The notes under the pieces are model-generated. The model was not told where the DNA came from and ran no database searches. It saw nothing but the letters and a program-made list of their open reading frames with translations. DNA of 64,000 bases from Pseudanabaena sp. Salubria-1. GTDB taxonomy: Bacteria; Cyanobacteriota; Cyanobacteriia; Pseudanabaenales; Pseudanabaenaceae. Position numbers and translations under genes: made by a program. Position 1 is the first letter of the stretch. Every line of letters starts with the position of its first letter. This document shows positions 54,800 to 62,304 of this stretch, piece after piece. The stretch is taken from assembly GCA_023336205.1 (NCBI GenBank), contig JALQCR010000027.1, forward strand, positions 1 to 64,000. The letters are read 5' to 3'.

Positions 54800-55199
54800 T
54801 TTGCTTGCTCCCTGACGACTTGCTCCCTGACGACCCTTTGTTTTTGCCGTTTGGTTTGTTATTTGGAGAGTTTGACACACCCTTTGGTGCACCTTTCCGC
54901 GACTGTTGCCACCGACTCCCTAAAAAGGATACACCACGCACAAGTACAGACAATGACTTCCGAATTTTTTCTAACTGACTTTGCAATATTTGATATTGCT
55001 TGCGCGTCGAGCCGACTCCACCACGAGCAACTTCAAGGTTAGGGGTAGATCCTTGTAAGCCATTTTCGCAAGCTTCTGTCCAGCCATCTACAGTTTTTAC
55101 TGTTGATTGGAGCGCGTTGCGAAGTATCCAGACTTGCCATGAAGCCCACAGCAGCCCTGCGCTAAGTATTAACTGTATGGCGATCGCGATCCAAATCAT
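54780..55199 (-). CDS. Single-pass membrane protein with basic tail
   Basis: 139 residues. N-terminal membrane helix IAIAIQLILSAGLLWASWQV, a helical middle (YQILQSQLEKIRKSLSVLVR) and a low-complexity, Lys/Ser/Gly/Asn-rich basic tail. First gene of the three-gene minus-strand operon. Family not named; similar proteins sit next to ytxH-like genes in other cyanobacteria (from memory). Confidence 0.7.
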   Translation of the reverse strand: MIWIAIAIQLILSAGLLWASWQVWILRNALQSTVKTVDGWTEACENGLQGSTPNLEVARGGVGSTRKQYQILQSQLEKIRKSLSVLVRGVSFLGSRWQQSRKGAPKGVSNSPNNKPNGKNKGSSGSKSSGSKQNVKRRR

Positions 55200-55537
55200 G
55201 TTTTTTTAACAAGAACTCATAGGATTTTTAAGATTTGTAATGGCTAGAGAAAAGTAGCCTATGCTTCATTTCTTTAATTTCTTTAAGTACCTTAGCATAG
55301 CTAAAAAACAGAGTAAAAAACTGTACCGCCCGCTGCGCGGACAGTACAGTTTTTGAGAATCTATATTTACTTGTAGTGAGTATAGCAACCCCCAACTTAG
55401 TTTAATGCCAGAAAATTAATGTCAAAAGAAATCGTGACAGAATATGTCAGCAAAAGTCATGAATCCAAAAAAGGAACTCAAAATTTATTAAACTCGTCTC
55501 ACAATATATAAATAAGTTATATTGGCAATTGATTGAG
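55200..55537. other. Divergent intergenic region
   Basis: No gene. One hairpin, AAAACTGTACCGCCCGC with complement around TGCG (55317-55355), and AT-rich promoter-like sequence before the FHA gene (ACAATATATAAATAAG, 55501). Confidence 0.45.
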
Positions 55538-56257
55538 ATGCACACAACAAAGTTGTCTAATAGTTCAGTGACACTTCTACACCCACACCCCTATCTGATC
55601 GTTCATGCAGATGAGGGGCAGCAGATGATTCCACTTATAAATGCAGATTTCTGGACAATTGGCAGAGGCTATGACAATTCGATTGTATTGACAGATAAAT
55701 GGGTCTCACGCTACCACGCCACATTGCAAATCGTGGGAGCGTCTAAAAATGAAGGCTTCGAGTCTTCTATGAAAGGAGATCCCAAGAATCGTAGCAATAA
55801 TAATGAGTCTGGCAGCTTCTACCTTGTCGATTTTGGTAGCCGCAATGGTTCCTTTATGCGTGGACAGAGAATTACCTTTCCCATTTTGTTAAAAAGTGGC
55901 GATCGCATGACCATTGGCAAAACTGATATAGATTTCTTCTCACCACATAAACGCGAACCTCATCGCCCTACTACTGAGCATATGCGCTTATTTCAGCAGC
56001 CCACAGCTCCTGTTTCTCGCACTACGCTTACCCCTTCTGAAGAGAGAGTTTTCTGGCAAGTTGTCCAAGGCTTTACAAACAAAGAAATTGGCAAACGGTT
56101 GCAGATCAGTCCGAGGACTGTACAAACTCACCTTAGTAGCATTATGACTAAGCTGAATCTGGAGAATCGTTCGCAGATTGTACGTTACGCCTTTGAACAA
56201 AGTTATCGTCCTACCAATAGTGATAGTACTGATAACACAGACGGTAGTAATAACTAG
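55538..56257 (+). CDS. FHA-domain LuxR-type regulator
   Basis: 239 residues from ATG 55538; a TTG three codons earlier is possible. An FHA domain at about 40-135 (WTIGRGYDNSIVLTDKWVSR, then FGSRNGSFMRGQRI) recognises phospho-threonine. A C-terminal LuxR helix-turn-helix follows (LTPSEERVFWQVVQGFTNKE, then ISPRTVQTHLSSIMTKLNL). FHA fused to LuxR-type DNA binding is uncommon outside cyanobacteria and suggests direct control by a Ser/Thr kinase. A strong hairpin terminator follows. Confidence 0.85.
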   Translation: MHTTKLSNSSVTLLHPHPYLIVHADEGQQMIPLINADFWTIGRGYDNSIVLTDKWVSRYHATLQIVGASKNEGFESSMKGDPKNRSNNNESGSFYLVDFGSRNGSFMRGQRITFPILLKSGDRMTIGKTDIDFFSPHKREPHRPTTEHMRLFQQPTAPVSRTTLTPSEERVFWQVVQGFTNKEIGKRLQISPRTVQTHLSSIMTKLNLENRSQIVRYAFEQSYRPTNSDSTDNTDGSNN

Positions 56258-56264
56258 ATTAGTC

Positions 56265-56320
56265 AAAAGCCCAAAACAGAGATGTGGCAATTCGCGCCAC
56301 ATCTCTGTTTTGGGCTTTTT
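56265..56320 (+). terminator. Terminator after the FHA-LuxR gene
   Basis: AAAAGCCCAAAACAGAGATG and complement form a stem of more than 24 bp ending in TTTTT. Confidence 0.8.
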
Positions 56321-56455
56321 GTCCTAGCTTCCTAGCTATCTCTTTCATTGCTATAAACCCTTAAACATTAAGAAAGCTAATACAGGTTACCTTCTAAATA
56401 TTTTTATGGTTTAAGATATGAAAATCTGTGTCACTTTATCTAAACATCTCAAAAC

Positions 56456-56581
56456 ATGCTCGATCTTAAAGTAATTCTGCCGATCATGACCATCGTGTTT
56501 ACCGTTAGCTGTTTGTTTTTTGGCACTCGTAATGGTTTCTACGACACCGATAAATATCACGGCAATGGCTCAGCCCATTAA
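56456..56581 (+). CDS. 41-residue single-helix membrane protein, probably of a photosynthetic complex
   Basis: ATG 56456, MLDLKVILPIMTIVFTVSCL, then a membrane helix ending FFG and the polar tail TRNGFYDTDKYHGNGSAH. One membrane helix with a conserved-looking Tyr/Asp/His tail is typical of small subunits of thylakoid complexes; I suspect an NDH-1 small subunit such as NdhP, but memory of that family is not certain. Too short for routine ORF calling. Confidence 0.6.
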   Translation: MLDLKVILPIMTIVFTVSCLFFGTRNGFYDTDKYHGNGSAH

Positions 56582-57009
56582 TAAAATAAGTTGATGCTTT
56601 GCATCGCCTTATTTATTACAGCACTTTACGCTCAAACCCAAACCAAGATAAGTTTTGAAAGCGTTGCGAAGCAACGCTTTCAAAACTTATCCTTTTGTAT
56701 ACAAAAATATGCGGTCAACATGTTAAGCTAGTCTGTCTAAAAGCTAACGCCTTCAGAAAATATGGCGATCGCCATACTAAAGTACTCAGAGACTACTGAG
56801 AAAAGGAAACCGCCTATGCAGTCGAACTGTCCAAGAGTAAGTAAATATATTTCTCTGGATAAGTGGCAAAATCCCAGAACTGGGAGTAACTAGGAATGCC
56901 CAATCGTGAGGTTGGGAAGCTCGCACCGAAACGCCTAAATTCATTGAATTTCGCATTTAGTGTCGAGTTTATGTCACGTACACCTCAAAACACGTTTAAA
57001 GTTTTTATC
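56582..57009 (+). other. rpsO leader region
   Basis: 428 bp without a clear gene. After a hairpin of the AAGATAAGTTTTGAAAGC type (56646-56695) come several short stems: ATGGCGATCGCCAT (56761-56774), ATCCCAGAACTGGGA (56873-56887), GCCCAATC...GGTTGGG (56898-56920). The last 200 bp look structured and could be an S15-controlled leader. The open frame upstream of the rpsO ATG is not a credible extension. Confidence 0.4.
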
Positions 57010-57279
57010 ATGGCACTGTTGCAAGAACGCAAGCTCGAAATCTTTTCCGAATATCAAAAGCACCCCACAGACACTGGCTCTTCAGATGTTCAAGTTGCAT
57101 TATTAACCGAGCGTGTCACCCAGTTGACTACTCATCTGAAGTTACATCCTAAAGATTTTTCATCTCGTCGTAGTTTGCTGAAAATCATTGGTCAACGTAA
57201 GCGCTTACTTGCCTACGTTCGCAACCAAGATCGCGCTCATTACAAACAGCTGATCCAAAGTCTCGGCGTAAGAGGCTAG
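57010..57279 (+). CDS. rpsO: 30S ribosomal protein S15
   Basis: 89 residues from ATG 57010 (MALLQERKLEIFSEYQKHP). DTGSSDVQVALLTERVTQLT, HLKLHPKDFSSRRSLLKIIG and QRKRLLAYV are the S15 signature; it binds 16S rRNA helices 20-22. The length matches the family exactly, which decides the start. Followed by pam68 after a hairpin, a gene pair often seen in cyanobacteria. Confidence 0.96.
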   Translation: MALLQERKLEIFSEYQKHPTDTGSSDVQVALLTERVTQLTTHLKLHPKDFSSRRSLLKIIGQRKRLLAYVRNQDRAHYKQLIQSLGVRG

Positions 57280-57349
57280 ACGGAAGAGTCTAGGCGTAAG
57301 AGGCTAGATGCGATCGCTTCACACCGTAAGTACCTCGGCATAATTAAAA

Positions 57350-57412
57350 AACCAGAGCCAAGACATGTACCGCCTGCTACGCAGGCGGTACATGTCTTGG
57401 GGTTTTATAGCC
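57350..57412 (+). terminator. Hairpin between rpsO and pam68
   Basis: CCAAGACATGTACCGCCTGC and complement form a long stem around TACGCAG (57358-57400), followed by TTTTATAG. Confidence 0.65.
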
Positions 57413-57428
57413 AAAGTAAGGAGTAAAA

Positions 57429-57953
57429 GTGAGTAAACCAACCCCAGAACGTATTCCCTTCGAGCCAAATAATCGTAGCAAAAAAACAAAAGAGTCTAAG
57501 GAATCCAAGAAGCCCCCTTCAGCTCCTGTTAATACGTTAAAAACTGCTCAGAAAAGTACTATCAATACCAACTCAAATTCAAAGCGCAGTGATTCTCTAG
57601 GTATACCTGAAGAGGTAAATCGTCGCATTGTGCGGCGTGCAGCCTTATTCTGTGGTATTCCTACAGGCTTGGGATTAACAACATTTATTGTTAGCTACTT
57701 TCTTGTAAGCAAGCATATAGTCGATTTACCCACTTCAGCAGTTGTTCTATTGAGTATGTTGTTTCTAGGAATAGGAGTTGTAGGGCTTAGCTATGGAGCT
57801 ATTTCTGCTTCTTGGGATGAGGGTCGAGTGGGTAGCTGGTGGGGAACTGAAGAGTTTAAGACTAACTTTGGGCATTTAAGGGGCGCTTGGAAATCACAGC
57901 AGCAACTAGTCAAAGCTAATCAAGAATCTACAAAAACAAATACCAAAAAATAA
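57429..57953 (+). CDS. PAM68-family protein (photosystem II assembly)
   Basis: 174 residues. A basic, Ser/Lys-rich N-terminus (about 1-60) leads into IPEEVNRRIVRRAALFCGIP, then two membrane helices (TGLGLTTFIVSYFLV, AVVLLSMLFLGIGVVGLSYG) and the conserved SASWDEGRVGSWWGTEEF. PAM68 helps early photosystem II assembly and chlorophyll insertion in the thylakoid. The start is GTG or the listed codon with AAGGAG upstream (57417-57422). Confidence 0.9.
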   Translation: MSKPTPERIPFEPNNRSKKTKESKESKKPPSAPVNTLKTAQKSTINTNSNSKRSDSLGIPEEVNRRIVRRAALFCGIPTGLGLTTFIVSYFLVSKHIVDLPTSAVVLLSMLFLGIGVVGLSYGAISASWDEGRVGSWWGTEEFKTNFGHLRGAWKSQQQLVKANQESTKTNTKK

Positions 57954-57984
57954 AAAAGAGACTCGCTTAGCGAGTCTCTTTTTT
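57953..57984. terminator. Bidirectional terminator between pam68 and the V4R gene
   Basis: AAAAAGAGACTCGC and GCGAGTCTCTTTTTT pair around TTA between convergent genes. Confidence 0.88.
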
Positions 57985-58639
57985 ATTTGAGCACTCGTTG
58001 CAAAATTATCTCGTGTGCTAAACCTTCAGCAAGAAATGAATCAACGATTTGCAGTCTTTCAGGTAAGCCGATGATATAAGTATTATAACTAGCGCCTAGA
58101 GATTCACAGGTTGTCTGTACTGCCAATAATTCACGCCCTGTTAGTCTCGTGAAGAAAGACGTAAGAATACCTGCCTCTAAATAGCCTGTTGGCAAAGTGT
58201 TGCCAGCGATCACCTGCACATAGGGAGAGTTATAAGTTTTAACCAAAATGAATCCTTGAGCTTGGTGTTGAGGATCGAACTCAAACTTCCCCCAGCCATG
58301 GGTCAACCAACATTCCTTCAAGCTCTGAATGAACGTGATCATATCCATCTCAGCTAGTGATTGTGAGTAATATTCCTCAAGAGATTCAGTAAAGCGCGTA
58401 TAAAAGTTTTTCCCCCACCACTTGCCGCAGTTAAACAAAACCAGTCTCGAAGCTTGACCTGTTTCCTTAGCTAAACCTGCATAAAGTGACGATATTAATG
58501 TGTTAGGAACTGCAATAAGGCGATCGCCTCGTCGATTTTCTAGCAACCCAATTTCTAGATCCCCTTTGACATAGGCGTTATAGTCAAAGAAGTTAGAAGG
58601 GACGCGGTTTTCCTTGATGAGATCAGCGACAGAAATCAT
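57983..58639 (-). CDS. V4R-domain protein
   Basis: 218 residues. The C-terminal half has the V4R pattern: VIAGNTLPTGYLEAGILTSF, then FFTRLTGRELLAVQTTCESL (GAS) with YNTYIIGLPERL. V4R domains bind small molecules or tetrapyrrole-like ligands. The last gene of the minus-strand operon with a second V4R gene, a phycobilisome-like gene and a ferredoxin gene, matching in content the photosystem II assembly operon known in Synechocystis (slr0144 region); that assignment is from memory. Confidence 0.75.
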   Translation of the reverse strand: MISVADLIKENRVPSNFFDYNAYVKGDLEIGLLENRRGDRLIAVPNTLISSLYAGLAKETGQASRLVLFNCGKWWGKNFYTRFTESLEEYYSQSLAEMDMITFIQSLKECWLTHGWGKFEFDPQHQAQGFILVKTYNSPYVQVIAGNTLPTGYLEAGILTSFFTRLTGRELLAVQTTCESLGASYNTYIIGLPERLQIVDSFLAEGLAHEIILQRVLK

Positions 58640-58651
58640 AACAGTTTGTCT

Positions 58652-59110
58652 CTAATAGATTAGCGTGACTTGGGCGGCGGTAATCAAAGGCTGGATTAGC
58701 AAAAGCTGAGTAGAACTAAACTGTTTTTTTAGTTCTTGATTAAGCAATTTGTAGAGGGTTTCATTGAGTCGGCGCATATCACGCATGGACATAATCCCTT
58801 CTAACCAATTCAGCAATCTTTGCTTTAAAAAATTTTCATCATTCAGTAACATTGCCATGGAGCTATAGCGTAAAACAAGGATTAAATTTTTAATCCCAGA
58901 TTCTAGCTCTTCATCTGTTACATTGGGCAGTTCTGCTGGGACTTGGTTAGCTACTGCCTGCAAAATATCAATTTCACGATCGCGGATTAGTTTATAAAGC
59001 TTTAAGCGATCGGGCAATGAACTAATGTAACTTTCCATTAGTCCGAGCTCATCGGTTACAAGATAGCGATCTTGCGCTTGGTTAATTAGTTCTTGAATCT
59101 TCGGTATCAT
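58652..59110 (-). CDS. Divergent phycobilisome-like globin-fold protein
   Basis: 152 residues, all helical. The stretch LILVLRYSSMAMLLNDENFL followed by WLEGIMSMRDMRRLNETLYKLL parallels helices E-G of phycobiliproteins (YLRY..., LxxxxEMYxxL). The chromophore cysteine region is missing, so no bilin is bound. It is 12 bp from the V4R gene downstream. Probably an accessory protein of the operon; the relation is by pattern only. Confidence 0.6.
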   Translation of the reverse strand: MIPKIQELINQAQDRYLVTDELGLMESYISSLPDRLKLYKLIRDREIDILQAVANQVPAELPNVTDEELESGIKNLILVLRYSSMAMLLNDENFLKQRLLNWLEGIMSMRDMRRLNETLYKLLNQELKKQFSSTQLLLIQPLITAAQVTLIY

Positions 59111-59175
59111 AGTTCTTATGTCACGAGAGTTAATGGTTTTAGTAAGATGTTCACAGAGTGACGCGCTTACTATAC

Positions 59176-59454
59176 TTAGAAGAATTGAGAAATATCATCA
59201 AGAAAATCTTCAAGAGTTTCATTACTTGCGTCAATAGAGTTACTACTCAGCTTCGGCTCTGGTGTGGTAGCGGCAATCTCAGGAATTCCTGTCCAAGAAA
59301 TTGCCCGAAAGTATTGCCTTACCGACATTAACAAGCTTAACGTCTGAGCACCTTTGCCGTTGTTGCTTGTTATTGGAGCGATCGCGCGATTTTCCCAATT
59401 TACACCTTGCCAAAAACTGCGTAATGGCTGTAAACGCCAGTCTGAGCTGCTCAT
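59176..59454 (-). CDS. Small hypothetical protein of the V4R operon
   Basis: 92 residues. Starts SSSDWRLQPLRSFWQGVNWE, a Trp-rich amphipathic stretch, then NNGKGAQTLSLLMSVRQYFR and an acidic end (EDFLDDISQFF). Its ATG overlaps the stop of the upstream V4R gene by 4 bp, so it is translationally coupled. Confidence 0.7.
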   Translation of the reverse strand: MSSSDWRLQPLRSFWQGVNWENRAIAPITSNNGKGAQTLSLLMSVRQYFRAISWTGIPEIAATTPEPKLSSNSIDASNETLEDFLDDISQFF

Positions 59455-60131
59455 TTTAGAAATTCTCCATTGCGCAAGCGACCTTCGATGTCACGTGTCG
59501 TCGCCCCTTCATTAAGCCAAAACGAAGCAGCATCAATACGATTTTTGCCACCGAGCAAGAATTTACAATAGTTTTCACCCATTGAGTAGCACTGAATCTC
59601 AATACATTCCAGCTCTTTATTCACTAGATGAGTAAAGAATCCTGAGAATAAACCCGCATATAAGTGGCAAACGGGTTTACCAACATCGCCAAGGCTACGA
59701 GCTACGGCAGAGTCAAAAACGCTGATAAACATAAAACCTTGTTTGCGATCGCTCATATCTACTTGCCAACGCCCCCAGCCCTGTGAGGTAAATGGCCACC
59801 ACCAAGTTTCTAGCAAGAAAGGCAGATTAGTCTGACGAATACTGCGTCCAAAATCGCGTTCAAACCATTTTGTGAAAAACAATGCATCTTGTAGCCCCCA
59901 TTCACATCCAATTGAGTACATGACAGCAGCCGAAGCATCGCCAACTTCATCTTCTAATCCTTCCTGAAGCCCAATAATAAAATCTTCACTAGTCAGAATG
60001 TTTCTTGAGCCATTCCAGTCTTCGATGATGCCTTTCTCAAGATCAGGCTGCAAAAAATCTTGCAGACTATAGTGATTATTTTTTCTTTTCGCTCTAGTTG
60101 CGCTATTTGGACGATCTACAGCAACAGTCAT
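59451..60131 (-). CDS. V4R-domain protein (second)
   Basis: 226 residues. YSIGCEWGLQDALFFTKWFE and SQGWGRWQVDMSDRKQGFMF in the first half; the V4R pattern in HLYAGLFSGFFTHLVNKELE, IQCYSMGENYCKFLLGGKNR. It resembles the V4R protein at 57983 in order of motifs. Upstream lies the 3' relic of the ferredoxin gene and an IS30. Confidence 0.77.
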   Translation of the reverse strand: MTVAVDRPNSATRAKRKNNHYSLQDFLQPDLEKGIIEDWNGSRNILTSEDFIIGLQEGLEDEVGDASAAVMYSIGCEWGLQDALFFTKWFERDFGRSIRQTNLPFLLETWWWPFTSQGWGRWQVDMSDRKQGFMFISVFDSAVARSLGDVGKPVCHLYAGLFSGFFTHLVNKELECIEIQCYSMGENYCKFLLGGKNRIDAASFWLNEGATTRDIEGRLRNGEFLK

Positions 60132-60259
60132 AAGTAAATACTCCTATCCAAAAAATTATTTAAAGCAAAGCCAGTCTTGAGAATCAGCAATTGAGAATAG
60201 CTAATTGAGAATAAGCAGATGAAAAACTTGCTTTAGCTCAGCTATTAACCTACTTCTTT

Positions 60260-60429
60260 TTACTCAAAAATATCAGCTCTTTTAGTGTTAGCCAATTGTT
60301 CACCGACACTGAAATTGGTGTTTTCTAGTTGACGAACAACCGATCTCGAAATTAATTGACCAACTTCGACTAATGTCTGACCAGTAATTGGGCTAAGTAA
60401 TGGTTTTTCACAACGTCGTCCAATTAAAG
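60260..60429 (-). pseudogene. Detached 3' part of the ferredoxin gene
   Basis: Read on the minus strand, it continues the ferredoxin frame: ALIGRRCEKPLLSPITGQTL, VEVGQLISRSVVRQLENTNF, SVGEQLANTKRADIFE, stop at 60260. Separated from the ferredoxin core by the IS30 at 60430-61516. Without a start codon it is unlikely to be made. Confidence 0.85.
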
Positions 60430-61516
60430 CGCCAATTCAAGGATGAAATGCAACGGGTTCTGATGAAGCAAAGAATACTTCGTAAGGAGTACGATAGTCA
60501 AGTGATTTTCTGGGTCTGTGATTGATCAAATTCACTGCCTTCTGAAAGTCCTCTTCTTTCACGATTTTAAAGTTTGTACTTTTGGGATAGAACTCTCTAA
60601 TTAATCCATTGGTGTGTTCATTCAATCCACGTTCCCATGAATGATATGGATTCGCAAAGAAGGTCTCTAGTTTCAATCTTTCAGATAGCTTCTCATGCCC
60701 ACAGAATTCTCTTCCATTATCAAAGGTCATTGTCTTTCGAGATGTTGATTCTATAGGCTCAAATAGATTGAATGTCACTCTGTTTATCTCATCCATCGTC
60801 TTGTTCTTAGCTAGTCCAGCAAGTAAATACTTCGATGCTTTATCAACATGCGTAACTACGATACCTGTGTGGTTGCACCCGATTACCGTATCACTTTCCC
60901 AATGTCCAATCTCTGTTTTTAAATCTGCAATCTTCGGTCGATTCTCTATCCCTACCCTATTGGGAATGCCACCTCGCTTCTGATGGCGACCTTTGCGCCT
61001 TCGTTGCTTTTGCTTCTGCCTCAGATATTGTTGATATATTCCCATCTCTTGATGGTTTGCATAGATCATCAGATAAATCGTCTCATAGCTGATTTTACCT
61101 AGCCCCTCCCTTTCCATTCTCCCTGCTAGTTGCTCTGGGCTGTGGTGTTGCTCTAACCGTTGTTTGACTTCGGCGATCGTCTCAGCACTGATGCTCTGAA
61201 ATCTTACCTTTGCTTGTTTCCGTCTTGCTTTCATCAGGGCAACCGCAGTATCTGGCAAATAGCCAATCTGTCGCTCGTCTGTATTGCGCGATAACTCTCT
61301 TGAAATCGTACTTTTGTTTCGCTTCAAGCGACGACCTATCTCTGATACAGATAATTGCTCAATTACTCTTAGTTTATACAGTTCACTTCTTTCTGTGGTG
61401 GTAAGATGGACAAAGCTCATGAGGGTATCCTAATTATTGTGATTAATATCAGAATATCCTTATGAGTCCCTTTACGCAAAGATCTCTAGGTGTTGCATTT
61501 CATCCTTGAATTGGCG
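60430..61516 (-). mobile_element. IS30-family element, copy 2
   Basis: 1087 bp, ends CGCCAATTCAAGGATGAAAT, flanked by AAG (60427-60429 and 61517-61519). Inserted in the ferredoxin gene. Same length and same predicted protein as the copy at 8242-9328. Confidence 0.94.
60437..61420 (-). CDS. IS30-family transposase (copy 2)
   Basis: 327 residues, identical to the product at 8338-9321: helix-turn-helix VSEIGRRLKRNKSTISRE and DDE residues in HWESDTVIG, FDNGREFCG and SWERGLNEHTNGL. Intact. Identity between two copies 50 kb apart points to recent activity. Confidence 0.95.
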   Translation of the reverse strand: MSFVHLTTTERSELYKLRVIEQLSVSEIGRRLKRNKSTISRELSRNTDERQIGYLPDTAVALMKARRKQAKVRFQSISAETIAEVKQRLEQHHSPEQLAGRMEREGLGKISYETIYLMIYANHQEMGIYQQYLRQKQKQRRRKGRHQKRGGIPNRVGIENRPKIADLKTEIGHWESDTVIGCNHTGIVVTHVDKASKYLLAGLAKNKTMDEINRVTFNLFEPIESTSRKTMTFDNGREFCGHEKLSERLKLETFFANPYHSWERGLNEHTNGLIREFYPKSTNFKIVKEEDFQKAVNLINHRPRKSLDYRTPYEVFFASSEPVAFHP

Positions 61517-61844
61517 AAGCTTCGATGTCTTGGATTGATTGAACGTACATCCCAACAGGGAGTTCAACCACGATGCCTTCGCCCATCACTTTGGCTTGAC
61601 AAGCAAGTCTAGAGTTTGGTTTGCAAGTAGTAATGACTTCTAAAGTGCGCTGTTCTCGCTTACCCATTGGACTAAGCGAAGACATACCATCTTGAATATA
61701 AACATGACAGGTCGCACACATTCCGCGACCACCACATTCTTTTAAAATATTCAGCTCGTCTCCCATTAAGCCAGACAGTAATGCACCGTTTGTTGCAATA
61801 TCCGCTACTTGGGCAATAGGCTCAATTCTTACACGCTTAGCCAT
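61500..61844 (-). CDS. 2Fe-2S ferredoxin, C-terminally truncated by IS30
   Basis: 114 residues. The cluster ligands lie in LKECGGRGMCATCHVYIQDG (C-x5-C-x2-C) and the fourth Cys in NSRLACQAKVMGEGIVVELP. The domain is complete, but the last residues (SPIQG) come from IS30 sequence. The native gene continued for about 55 more residues, now at 60260-60429. The ferredoxin domain may still fold and carry electrons. In other cyanobacteria a ferredoxin with such an extension belongs to the V4R/photosystem II assembly operon. Confidence 0.88.
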   Translation of the reverse strand: MAKRVRIEPIAQVADIATNGALLSGLMGDELNILKECGGRGMCATCHVYIQDGMSSLSPMGKREQRTLEVITTCKPNSRLACQAKVMGEGIVVELPVGMYVQSIQDIEASPIQG

Positions 61845-62304
61845 TATTAGCTTGCCTCTACAATTGTTCCCCTTAATATTAAAGATTAGTTTAGCTCATT
61901 TAAGGTGTGTGCATAGAGTAGTTCCCGCCAAATTGCTTACTTTAACAAGATGTAATACTTCGCGGCGCATTTTGTTAGAAACACAAATTGGCTCATCTGG
62001 GTTTGAGGGGTAAATGGTACAGTATCGATACAATTATTGGCGACATGGTAGGGCTGTAACTGTTGCTCCGAGAGGATTCTGATTACTATTAGCTGTGCTT
62101 ATCCCCATGAACCCAGAAGAGCCCACAAATTAAATAATACCAATTCACAAAAGTGTGACAACACTTCTGTGAATTAAAAACCTAACCCTGTAAGGGTTTT
62201 ATACCAAAACACAAAATGGCTACGACATTTTGTGTTTTGGTATAAAACCCAAGTAGAACCCAAAACTGATGTGGCGGGCTTCGCCCACCACATCAGTTTT
62301 AGGT
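61845..62304. other. Intergenic region with MITE D and hairpins
   Basis: Contains the 134-bp MITE at 61990-62123 and hairpins on AATTCACAAAAGTGT (62142-62180), ATACCAAAACACAAAATGG (62202-62242) and CCTAAAACTGATGTGG (62259-62304). No gene. The MITE separates the ferredoxin gene from the gene upstream, so it may have disturbed the operon promoter. Confidence 0.6.
61990..62123 (-). mobile_element. 134-bp ISL3-type MITE, copy D
   Basis: GGCTCATCTGGGTT ... AACCCAGAAGAGCC with 8-bp duplications CACAAATT at 61982-61989 and 62124-62131. Confidence 0.94.
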
